Shown in pieces: positions 8,701 to 15,541 of a stretch of DNA of 64,000 bases. The DNA comes from Porphyromonas asaccharolytica DSM 20707 (lineage in GTDB: Bacteria; Bacteroidota; Bacteroidia; Bacteroidales; Porphyromonadaceae): contig NC_015501.1 in the NCBI RefSeq assembly GCF_000212375.1, positions 372,001-436,000 on the forward strand. The letters run 5' to 3'. The translations under genes were made by a program, and so were the position numbers. The notes below the pieces were generated by a model. That model was not told the origin of the DNA and ran no database searches. It was given only the letters and a program-made list of their open reading frames with translations. Position 1 is the stretch's first letter; every line of letters starts with the position of its first letter.

Positions 8701-8758
8701 CAAAGGTAGTAAAAAATATCGCTGTAGGATAGACGTCTGTGATGCCTTGCGGTATCAA
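5729..8758 (-). CDS. res: Type III restriction-modification system, restriction/helicase subunit
   Basis: ATP-dependent restriction subunit, 1009 aa, within the normal Res range. The helicase motifs are in order: Walker A MGAGKT (residues 174-179), DEAH-like LLIDEVHHASD (about 340) and motif III GFSGTPY (about 370). The C-terminal YYPDFLMI...ILIIETKG at about 930-960 matches a PD-(D/E)xK nuclease. It is predicted to work with Mod, cleaving unmethylated DNA after translocation. res comes first, then tnpA, then mod, all on the minus strand. The upstream gap carries a REP-like hairpin. No frameshift was found. Confidence 0.87.
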   Translation of the reverse strand: MIPQGITDVYPTAIFFTTFGGQSSLERYMFYELIKEASDAWWAQPDCPCQPFLQYILERGKLRDAQIEAIRHYLYLKVVHDSKPLYQIFTEHTFGTLTDEDISQSGCYSLYREENIPLHNLAYYAKVLSSKEEALPQQFKQILAKHHQEIDASQALRNIFYGIDYADYLFSLPMGAGKTFLMACFIYIDLYFSHIEPENGAFAQNFLILIPSGLKSSIMPSLKSIQEFDPSWILPPEVAQQIAREVKFEVLDESRSASKSNRTKNQNAQKINAHAPLNTLRGLVAITNAEKLIDRLDKLDKLGEKDPSLLTPEDIAQIRNDNELRQIIAQIPHLSLLIDEVHHASDSEIKLRQIVTHWAAEGQITTVLGFSGTPYLSRAEEITIYQSESVKLKTISNIVYHFPLIEGVGNFLKSPQIKYADQGGEEIIRQGVQEFIKLYRDTTYSDGTSAKLAIYCGKIDTLETEVCPLVSELVTAAGWSPAKTILKYHRGNKNYPQPDDAEYQFSSLDTPMSSYRIILLVQIGKEGWDCRSLTSVILPHRGACPRNMVLQTSCRCLREVTDATIETALVWMNRDNAKTLNSQLKEQQRTDIDQLNKRRPNSRFIERYRYSRLKETQLTDPIRYYQLRIKYQLEVICEELHTQDRLESNEIQIPSDKTLITVQSITGAIIDKGSTLASLQTGETTLPITFRAWIGKIQKESFGTLTYSDLIAYEESLRSLFHKITIQQEGEGTYLSPRYDQQAIRSEVRKAFIPQRTLQSSEEVVPETAHLLRVEHLSSPITVPDTARYYPTVEEVDSIIAFDRGEQRKTLSKGVRAAIEALKANKAPQSLIDNLQNSPDSLETPHNLGATHSYHYLPYHFDSQLEEDIFKDTLLPMAQRHQLEVYFNGDDLLTEFAINCYTKRSTTGEPTGGAWRYIGRYYPDFLMIQRDEAKAICKILIIETKGAGFASLFQDKQAFVTDYFLQLNNKALSDTTDSYEMDFLYLEEQRDREQMDILVEQKIKEFFRS

Positions 8759-8778
8759 ACAGATATCACGGCGAGGGA

Positions 8779-8870
8779 CGACCGCAAGCGGTCGGACGGG
8801 TCATAGCCCCTAGTCGGATGGTTCAGACCGAACGACTGAGGAATATGAGGGGTACGCCCCGCATGACGAC
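8779..8870. repeat. REP-like hairpin cluster 2, upstream of res
   Basis: The 437-bp gap between res and recJ begins with a hairpin at 8779-8797 whose minus strand reads GTCCGACCGCTTGCGGTCG. It is followed by a degraded larger hairpin at about 8803-8846 (CCCCTAGTCGG... CCGAACGACTGAGG) and a fragment GACGACCTCCCC near 8864. These are the same modules as around both tnpA genes. The rest, 8880-9195, shows only a small TGCGAC/GTCGCA hairpin near 9025. I see no convincing promoter box for recJ there. Confidence 0.65.
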
Positions 8871-9195
8871 CTCCCCAGGGGGCTGAAGTTCTAAAAACTC
8901 TCTTTCGTCTTCGAGGGTGTGGTAAAGACTTCAACAATCTAATGCGACTCTCCTGAAATGTGTGGCGACGGCGTACTCTATCTCAAGATTATTTTGTACA
9001 TTTACAGAGCCTAAAATGCGGAGGTGCGACCTTGTCGCAAGCTTCGCCCTAGGTGCTTACAATATAATGCGCTAGTAATGAGCTGTAAATCGTTTTCTAC
9101 CCAGGTTGTCCAGACCGCACACATAGCAGGTCAGGAGCCTTGGTCTGCTCCTAGCCTACCCACTCTCCCTATGACAAAAAAAATAAAACAATATA

Positions 9196-10977
9196 ATGAC
9201 GAACGAATGGCAATACACTCCCTTCACCCGAGAGGAGGAGGTGGGTGGCTCTCAACTGGCGCATGCCTTGAGAATACCCGCTGTGGCGGGACGCCTACTC
9301 TATCGTCGCGGTATACGTACAGAAGCAGATGCACAGCGATTCTTTCACCCATCGCTAGAGGATCTGCACGACCCCTTTCTGATGCAAGATATGGATCTGG
9401 CGGTCAAGCGTCTCAACAAGGCGCTAGGACGCAAGGAGCATATCATGATATACGGCGACTACGATGTAGATGGCACTACAGCAGTATCACTAATCTATAA
9501 GTACCTCCGCTCGGCGGGGTGCAGCGAGCACCTGCTGAGCTACTATATCCCAGGACGGGACGATGAGGGCTACGGCGTATCCTATCGGGGCGTGGATCAT
9601 GCCCATGAGATAGGCGCGACGCTGATCATCGTGGTGGATTGTGGCATCAAGGCTATCAACGAGATAGCCTATGCTAAGACGTTGGGGATAGACTTTATCA
9701 TCTGCGATCACCACCACCCTGACGACCAGCTGCCCGATGCCGCGGCCGTCCTAGACCCTAAGCGACCAGACTGTCACTACCCCTTTGAGGAGCTCTGTGG
9801 GTGTGGCGTCGCGTTTAAGTTTATGCAGGCCTTTGGGATGAATAATGGGTTCCCCTCGGCTTCGCTCTTTAAGCTCCTAGACCTGGTCGCTGTGAGTATT
9901 GCAGCTGATCTGGTCTCTGTGATGGATGAAAATAGAATCTTGGCGCACTATGGACTCCGTCAGCTCAATCGCAATCCCTCGATGGGGCTCAAGGGGATCA
10001 TCAAGACTTGTGGTCTCGAAGGGCGTAAGATCACGATGTCCGACATCATCTACAAGATCGGGCCGAGGATCAACGCCTCGGGACGTATGATGAATGGCCG
10101 CGAGGCGGTCGATCTGCTCCTGAGCAATGATGCTAAGACGACAGCCCGCATGAGCGAGCTGATCGATGAGTACAACGTGCGTCGTCGCGAGCTAGACCGC
10201 TCTACGACCGACGAGGCTATGCAGCTCCTACAAGTCAATCCTGAGCTGGCACATCAGCCCATCGTAGTCCTCTACCAGCCTGACTGGCACAAGGGGGTCA
10301 TAGGAATCGTTGCCTCTCGTGTGGCGGAGTATACCAATAGACCGACGATCGTGCTGACTGGCACGAGCGACCGGATCGTGGGCTCGGCGCGAAGTGTCGG
10401 CGGGATAGACATCTACAGCATCATCGAGGAGGCTAGAGATCTGCTCCTAAACTTCGGTGGGCACACCTATGCTGCTGGGTTGACACTCTTGCCGGACAAG
10501 CTACCCGACTTCCGCGCTTACATACAGGGAGTCAATGCCGTGACAACTAGTGATCGAGCACAGTCCACACCGATAGAGATCGATGCCGAGATAGAGCTTC
10601 GTGAGGTGACGCAGAGACTCTACACGACGATACAGCGCTTTGCTCCGTATGGACCGGACAACTACCCGCCGCTCTTTGTGACACAGCAACTCTATGACGG
10701 AGGGGCTAGCAGAGCTGTGGGACGCAATAGCGAGCACTTTAAGGTAGACGCTATACCTACACTGGGATCCAAGAAGCATTGCCCAGGGATAGCCTTCAAC
10801 CAAGCACCCGCCTTCCGCTTTATGAAGAAGTCTTCGGCAGGAAGAGCAATTGCACCCTTTGCCCTTGTCTACCAAATAGATGAGAACCACTTTAACGGAA
10901 TTGTCTCCCTACAGTTACTGATCAAGGATGTCAAGCCACAACGACCTGGAGAGGACCTCTTTGCCTCCCAGCGATGA
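9196..10977 (+). CDS. recJ: Single-stranded-DNA-specific exonuclease RecJ
   Basis: 5'-3' single-strand exonuclease of the DHH phosphoesterase family, used in recombination and mismatch or base excision repair; 593 aa. Metal-binding motifs are DYDVDG (residues 88-93) and DHHH (171-174). The DHHA1 motif GGHTYAAG lies near residue 420, and an OB-like C-terminal region follows. The start at 9196 gives the expected short N-terminus before the conserved AVAGRLLYRRGI segment. It forms a repair cluster with recQ, whose reading frame overlaps its last 50 bases. Confidence 0.95.
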   Translation: MTNEWQYTPFTREEEVGGSQLAHALRIPAVAGRLLYRRGIRTEADAQRFFHPSLEDLHDPFLMQDMDLAVKRLNKALGRKEHIMIYGDYDVDGTTAVSLIYKYLRSAGCSEHLLSYYIPGRDDEGYGVSYRGVDHAHEIGATLIIVVDCGIKAINEIAYAKTLGIDFIICDHHHPDDQLPDAAAVLDPKRPDCHYPFEELCGCGVAFKFMQAFGMNNGFPSASLFKLLDLVAVSIAADLVSVMDENRILAHYGLRQLNRNPSMGLKGIIKTCGLEGRKITMSDIIYKIGPRINASGRMMNGREAVDLLLSNDAKTTARMSELIDEYNVRRRELDRSTTDEAMQLLQVNPELAHQPIVVLYQPDWHKGVIGIVASRVAEYTNRPTIVLTGTSDRIVGSARSVGGIDIYSIIEEARDLLLNFGGHTYAAGLTLLPDKLPDFRAYIQGVNAVTTSDRAQSTPIEIDAEIELREVTQRLYTTIQRFAPYGPDNYPPLFVTQQLYDGGASRAVGRNSEHFKVDAIPTLGSKKHCPGIAFNQAPAFRFMKKSSAGRAIAPFALVYQIDENHFNGIVSLQLLIKDVKPQRPGEDLFASQR

Positions 10978-13072
10978 GGCAGCAGGCAACTCCTCTGGGC
11001 GTAGCGAAGCTGTCGACTGGGACTTGCTCCTCGAGGAGCAGGCTGACTTGTGGAGTGATGCTGCGACCGATCCGAGAACGGAGACCGAGCGTGAGCAACT
11101 AGGTGAGGAGCCCCCTCAGCAGGCGACCGACAGACCAGAGACGCCGCAGACCGCCTCTGCGGACGACGAGCAGACCCCGCTAGAGGTACTCCATCGCTAT
11201 TGGGGCTACCCCGCTTTTCGTCTCAAGCAGGCGGAGATCATCGACAGCGTCTTGGCGGGGCGAGACACGCTCGGGCTGCTACCTACGGGTGGGGGTAAGA
11301 GTATTACCTTTCAGGTACCGACGATGCTCCACGACGGGCTGACGCTCGTTGTCACGCCGCTCATTGCTCTCATGAAGGATCAGGTAGATGGCCTCAACAA
11401 GCGGGGTATGTCTGCCGTGGCTATTCACTCAGGCATGGAGTACAAGGAGATCCATCGTGCCTTGGACAATTGTCTGTATGGTGGGTGCAAATTTCTTTAC
11501 CTTTCCCCTGAGCGACTGAGCTCACCACTCTTTCTCGCCTGTCTACCCGAACTACCGATACAGTTGATCGTGGTGGACGAGTGTCACTGTATCTCGCAGT
11601 GGGGTTACGACTTCCGCCCTAGCTATCTGAAGATTGCAGAGATACGTCGCTACTACCCTACTGTGCCCCTGCTAGCACTCACAGCGACCGCCACGCCTGA
11701 GGTGGTCGCCGATGTGATGGCTCGTCTGAGCTTTCGTGAGCCGCATGTCATCAGTAGTTCTTTCGCACGGGACAACCTGCAGTATATCGTACGTCCTACG
11801 ACAGACAAGGCGACGGAGCTCCTCCATATCCTCTCCTCGACGACTGGTAGCGCGATCGTCTACTGTCGCAATCGCAAGAAGACGCAAGAGCTGGCTGAGA
11901 TGCTACAGGAGACGGGCGTATCGGCACACTACTACCATGCGGGGCTGACGCATGCCGAGCGAGAGATCAAGCAAAACGCTTGGATGGCAGGAGAGGTGCG
12001 TGTGATGGTTTGCACAAATGCTTTCGGCATGGGCATCGACAAGCCCGATGTGCGTCTCGTGGTGCACTGGAGTATGCCCATAGCTCTAGAGGAATACTTC
12101 CAAGAGGCGGGGCGTGCGGGGCGTGACGGGCTGCGCGCTTTTGCCGTGGTGCTATATGAGCGCCGAGATCGTGGTATGCTCCAGCAGCGGGTGCAAAACG
12201 AATTTCCCGACAAAGCATACATTCGAGACATCTACGATACCCTCTACAGCTACCTAGGGATAGGTCTCGGCGAGGGCATGGAGCGCAGCTATGAGATAGA
12301 TCTAGAGGCGTTTGTACGCACGGAGCATCTGCACCCGACACGTAGCTTGAGTGCCTTGCATATCCTCGAGCTGGCGGGTGCCTGGGAGCTGCTCCTCGAT
12401 GAGGCACGCTCACGACTGATCGTAGAGGTCTCTAGAGAGGAGCTATACTACATCCGAGGCTTGTCCGCCCAAGATGACAAAGTGCTACGAGCTGTCTTGA
12501 GAAACTACTCGGGACTCTTTGCCGATTACGTCTTCATCGACGAGCGTACCCTCTCCATACAGACGCACCTGACGGGAGAAGAGGTCTACGACAGCCTAGT
12601 CAGGATGAGCCAGCGAGAGATCATTCACTATATCCCGCGAAAGCGTTTGCCCCGTATCCTCTTCTACACACGGCGGGAGCGCAAGCATCACTTTCTCATC
12701 CCCCCAGAGGTGTACGAGCTGCGCAAAGAGGCTATGACCAAGCGGCTCGCCGCCACGATCGCATACCTAGATGGTCAGCAGGGATGCCGACAGGCGATGC
12801 TCCTGCACTACTTCGGTGAGGAGCTGGCTGAGCCGTGCGGACGCTGTGACCTTTGTCTAGCTCGTAAGGCGCGCTCCCAGCGTAGTGAGGAGGCTCTAGA
12901 GACGCGACTCAAGACTTTTCTAGAGCAATTGGAGGCGCCTTCGCTTACCTTGCAGACTTTGGCTAAGAGGCTCGGGATTAAGCAGAAAGCTTTGCTCCCG
13001 ATCCTGCAGCAGCTCCTCGAGACAGACGACCGCTACCGCACCGACGGGGTACACCTATATAAGAATAAGTAA
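10928..13072 (+). CDS. recQ: ATP-dependent DNA helicase RecQ
   Basis: 3'-5' superfamily 2 helicase for recombination and fork repair, 714 aa. Walker A is PTGGGKS (119-125), the DEAH-type box is VVDECHCISQWG (about 215), and motif VI is QEAGRAGRDG. The RecQ zinc cluster is present (GCRQAMLLHYFGEE...CGRCDLC). The C-terminus ends in a short helical region rather than a recognisable HRDC domain. The first ~85 residues are acidic, low-complexity and overlap recJ by 50 bases. No other ATG precedes the helicase core, so 10928 is kept, although a non-ATG start further down is possible. Confidence 0.93.
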   Translation: MSSHNDLERTSLPPSDEAAGNSSGRSEAVDWDLLLEEQADLWSDAATDPRTETEREQLGEEPPQQATDRPETPQTASADDEQTPLEVLHRYWGYPAFRLKQAEIIDSVLAGRDTLGLLPTGGGKSITFQVPTMLHDGLTLVVTPLIALMKDQVDGLNKRGMSAVAIHSGMEYKEIHRALDNCLYGGCKFLYLSPERLSSPLFLACLPELPIQLIVVDECHCISQWGYDFRPSYLKIAEIRRYYPTVPLLALTATATPEVVADVMARLSFREPHVISSSFARDNLQYIVRPTTDKATELLHILSSTTGSAIVYCRNRKKTQELAEMLQETGVSAHYYHAGLTHAEREIKQNAWMAGEVRVMVCTNAFGMGIDKPDVRLVVHWSMPIALEEYFQEAGRAGRDGLRAFAVVLYERRDRGMLQQRVQNEFPDKAYIRDIYDTLYSYLGIGLGEGMERSYEIDLEAFVRTEHLHPTRSLSALHILELAGAWELLLDEARSRLIVEVSREELYYIRGLSAQDDKVLRAVLRNYSGLFADYVFIDERTLSIQTHLTGEEVYDSLVRMSQREIIHYIPRKRLPRILFYTRRERKHHFLIPPEVYELRKEAMTKRLAATIAYLDGQQGCRQAMLLHYFGEELAEPCGRCDLCLARKARSQRSEEALETRLKTFLEQLEAPSLTLQTLAKRLGIKQKALLPILQQLLETDDRYRTDGVHLYKNK

Positions 13073-13076
13073 TCGA

Positions 13077-13952
13077 ATGAGTGACCACGATATGATCCTA
13101 CACCCACACGCTAAGATTAACCTCGGGCTGCGCATCCTGCGTCGTCGCCCCGACGGCTACCACGACATCGAGAGCTGTATGCTCCCCATTGGCTGGGCAG
13201 ACCAGCTCACGGTAGAGATAGCTGCAGAAGCTACGAAGGAGTCGTACGACTCGTACGAAATCGCCGGTCTAGCGGGAGAACTGCCCATCGAGCGCAATCT
13301 GATCTACAAAGCGGTGCAGCTACTCAGAGCGCAACACCCAGAGATACCTCCGCTACAGCTCAAGCTCGAGAAGCAGATCCCGACAGAAGCTGGTCTCGGT
13401 GGTGGCTCGGCCGATGCCGCCTACACGCTCCTAGCGATCAACGACCTGTGTCGCTTAGGGCTCTCCACGGCAGAGCTAGAGACGTTGGCTGGAGAGCTCG
13501 GCAGCGACTGCCCCTTCTTCATTCAGTCCCGCTCCGTGCTGGTCACAGGTCGTGGCGAGGTACTCACGCCGCTCACGATGCCGTCCGCACTCCTCGGCAA
13601 ATGGCTCCTCGTCGTCAAGCCTTCCATCGGCATGAGTACCGCCGAAGCGTACCGACAGGTGACACGCCACCCCGAGGCGGAGGGCAAGCTTGCAGCACTA
13701 CTGGAGCAACCGATAGCGCAGTGGCGAGAGCTGATCATCAACGACTTCGAGTCCGTCGTCTTCGCGCACTATCCTGAGCTAGCCGCTCTGCGAGACACGC
13801 TCTACCACCACGGAGCCCTCTACGCCGCCATGTCCGGCTCAGGGACAGCACTCTACGGTATCTTCGCCGACAATCCCCTCTCCTCCGTCTCCTCCTCCCC
13901 GCTCGCTACCCACCTCGCCGACCTCCCCGTCTGGCTCGAGCGCCTCTCCTAG
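13077..13952 (+). CDS. ispE: 4-diphosphocytidyl-2-C-methyl-D-erythritol kinase
   Basis: GHMP kinase of the non-mevalonate isoprenoid pathway. It phosphorylates CDP-methylerythritol at the 2-hydroxyl, in the cytoplasm. The length of 291 aa is typical. HAKINLGLRI near the N-terminus supplies the substrate-binding Lys and Asn. The ATP-binding GHMP loop is PTEAGLGGGSADAA (about 102-115), and GSDCPFF carries the catalytic Asp. It starts four bases after the recQ stop, so it is probably co-transcribed. A second ATG at 13092 fits the family alignment equally well. Confidence 0.94.
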   Translation: MSDHDMILHPHAKINLGLRILRRRPDGYHDIESCMLPIGWADQLTVEIAAEATKESYDSYEIAGLAGELPIERNLIYKAVQLLRAQHPEIPPLQLKLEKQIPTEAGLGGGSADAAYTLLAINDLCRLGLSTAELETLAGELGSDCPFFIQSRSVLVTGRGEVLTPLTMPSALLGKWLLVVKPSIGMSTAEAYRQVTRHPEAEGKLAALLEQPIAQWRELIINDFESVVFAHYPELAALRDTLYHHGALYAAMSGSGTALYGIFADNPLSSVSSSPLATHLADLPVWLERLS

Positions 13953-14054
13953 CTCCCTCCCAGAGCTTCCGCAAAAGTCTCGAGTAACCTTTTGACCGGT
14001 AACGATTCGACGGGTGAGGCGTGACGAGTAACGACAAATATCTTGACACCCACT

Positions 14055-14169
14055 CGGCTAGTCCGACCCACAAGGGGTCGATCTTCTAGCACGTTCACCT
14101 AACCATCGGTCGTTCGGGGCTTTTGCCCCTCCGACCGACGGCTACGAAACGTCCGACCGCAAGCAGTCG
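14055..14169. repeat. REP-like hairpin cluster 3
   Basis: Two GTCC-led hairpins lie at 14061-14080 and 14151-14169. Between them, at 14103-14141, is a larger hairpin CATCGGTCGTTCGGGG... CCCCTCCGACCGACGG. The stretch 14055-14147 is an inverted copy (roughly 85-90% by eye) of 14953-15041. The two therefore face each other across the 67-bp array. No coding potential is seen. Confidence 0.72.
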
Positions 14170-14189
14170 TTAGCTCTCCGTAAAGAGGT

Positions 14190-14320
14190 CTGGACGTGTA
14201 ATTGTTGTTAGGATGCACCGACGAGTAACTATTGTAGGAACGCATGGTGAGTATCTAGTGGGAGGGCGTCCGTCCCAGTTAAATCACGGACGCTGTAATC
14301 TTTGACATCACGACCGTCCT
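14190..14320. repeat. Dispersed repeat copy next to the 67-bp array
   Basis: The order GACGAGTAAC, TTGTAGG, ACGC, CGTCCGTCC, GTTAAA-TCAC, ACGCTGTAATCTTTGA matches 39842-39916 with substitutions, so it belongs to the dispersed family also seen at 41575-41715. It leads directly into the 67-bp tandem array. At the 39.8-kb copy, a single 67-bp-like unit likewise follows the element. Confidence 0.65.
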
Positions 14321-14886
14321 CCGACTCGACACTATCTGTGCGTTCCTACACTGGTTATACGTCGGCTGGTTCGACAATGGACGCCCTCCGACTCGACACT
14401 ATCTGTGCGTTCCTACACTGGTTATACGTCGGCTGGTTTGACAATGGACGCCCTCCGACTCGACACTTTCGTGCGTTTCCTACACCGGTTATACGTCAGC
14501 TAGTTCGACAATGAACGCCCTCTGACTCGACACTATCTGTGCGTTCCTACACTGGTTATACGTTGGCTGGTTCGACAACAGACGCCCTCCGACTCGACAC
14601 TTCCGTGCGTTTCCTACACTGGTTATACGTCGGCTGGTTCGACAACAGACGCCCTCTGACTCGACACTATCTGTGCATTCCTACACTGGTTATACGTCGG
14701 CTGGTTCGACAACAGACGCCCTCTGACTCGACACTATCTGTGCATTCCTACACTGGTTATACGTCGGCTGGTTCGACAATGGACGCCCTCCGACTCGACA
14801 CTTCCGTGCGTTTCCTACACCGGTTATACGTCGGCTGGTTCGACAATGGACGCCCTCCGACTCGACACTATCTGTGCGCCCCTACA
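14312..14886. repeat. 67-bp tandem repeat array, about 8.5 units
   Basis: The marker GACTCGAC recurs at 14323, 14390, 14457, 14524, 14591, 14658, 14725, 14792 and 14859, exactly 67 bases apart. Each unit runs GACTCGACACT, a variable few bases, GTGCG, TCCTACACTGGTTATACGTC, GGCTGG, TTCGACAA, then GGACGCCCTC. Units differ by a few substitutions. Because 67 is not a multiple of three and the + strand units lack stops, open frames of 70 and 175 codons arise by chance. They are not credible genes. The whole unit is conserved, so this is not a CRISPR array. Confidence 0.9.
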
Positions 14887-14927
14887 AAGGCTACTCGCCT
14901 AATCCATTCGATTGCGCTTATAAAAAA

Positions 14928-15088
14928 GGACCTCGTGAGAGGTCCGACGCATCGTAGCCGTCGGTCGGAGGGGTCACAGCCCCGAACGACCGATGGAAAG
15001 GCGGACGTGCTAGAAGATCGACCCCTTGTGGGTCGGACTAGGCGAAGGACTACAGCCCCAGTCTGACCTCCCCTCGTGGAAGCTAACG
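14928..15088. repeat. REP-like hairpin cluster 4, downstream of tnpA copy 2
   Basis: Contains GGACCTCGTGAGAGGTCC (14928-14945), the larger hairpin at 14957-14996, a GTCC hairpin on the minus strand at 15019-15038 and a degraded copy of the stop-codon-proximal hairpin at 15064-15080. The segment 14953-15041 is the inverted partner of cluster 3. The cluster lies just beyond the tnpA stop, mirroring the arrangement at the first tnpA gene. Confidence 0.72.
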
Positions 15089-15092
15089 CCTA

Positions 15093-15530
15093 TCAGAGCT
15101 CATCTTCATTTAGTCTGAAGATGAGCTCTAGTTCTTGTGCAATATCAAACTTGCGGTGATGTTCTTGCTGCATTTCAATGTACCTGCATATAGCTGCAAC
15201 ATCTCGCTTGCTAACCGTACTAACAAAGTACCCATCTTGCCAAGCAAAAGAGCCATTCATACCCATCGCAGTATTGAGAAACTTGTTTGTGGACTTCTTT
15301 ATCTCTCTTACGAAGTTGGAGATGACAAAGTCCCCTGAGTAAGCAATCAATAGTATGTGGATATGATCGCTCATGCCATTTACCTTGATTATGGAGTGAC
15401 TCTTAGACTTCGAGCAATGTTGTAGATAGGCGTATAGTCTCGGCTGGACATTAGGGGTGAGTAAAGGCTTTCTCCCCTTCGTTGAGAATACAATGTGATA
15501 ATACAGAGCTGTGTAGTTACCTACATACAT
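15093..15530 (-). CDS. tnpA: IS200/RAYT-type Y1 transposase, copy 2
   Basis: 145-aa Y1 HUH transposase. His56 and His58 in DHIHIL and Tyr117 in RYIEMQQEHH occupy the same positions as in the copy at 5274-5723. The two proteins share long blocks such as FVREIKKSTNKFLNT but differ at many sites, so they are diverged paralogues rather than a recent duplication. The start lies eleven bases after the mfd stop and the gene may ride on mfd transcription. No tnpB is present. The hairpin cluster follows at its 3' side. Confidence 0.88.
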   Translation of the reverse strand: MYVGNYTALYYHIVFSTKGRKPLLTPNVQPRLYAYLQHCSKSKSHSIIKVNGMSDHIHILLIAYSGDFVISNFVREIKKSTNKFLNTAMGMNGSFAWQDGYFVSTVSKRDVAAICRYIEMQQEHHRKFDIAQELELIFRLNEDEL

Positions 15531-15541
15531 GACTTATTGAT

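Noticed and set aside
9024-9500. 158-codon frame before and into recJ
   Set aside because: It overlaps recJ in another frame and lacks recognisable motifs.
14312-14886. CRISPR array
   Set aside because: The full 67-bp unit is conserved with no unique spacers and no cas genes nearby.
14302-15066. Open frames of 70 and 175 codons with repeating peptide
   Set aside because: The 67-bp units lack stops in the forward frames and shift frame each unit, so the frames are open by chance; the same DNA occurs in non-coding copies elsewhere.
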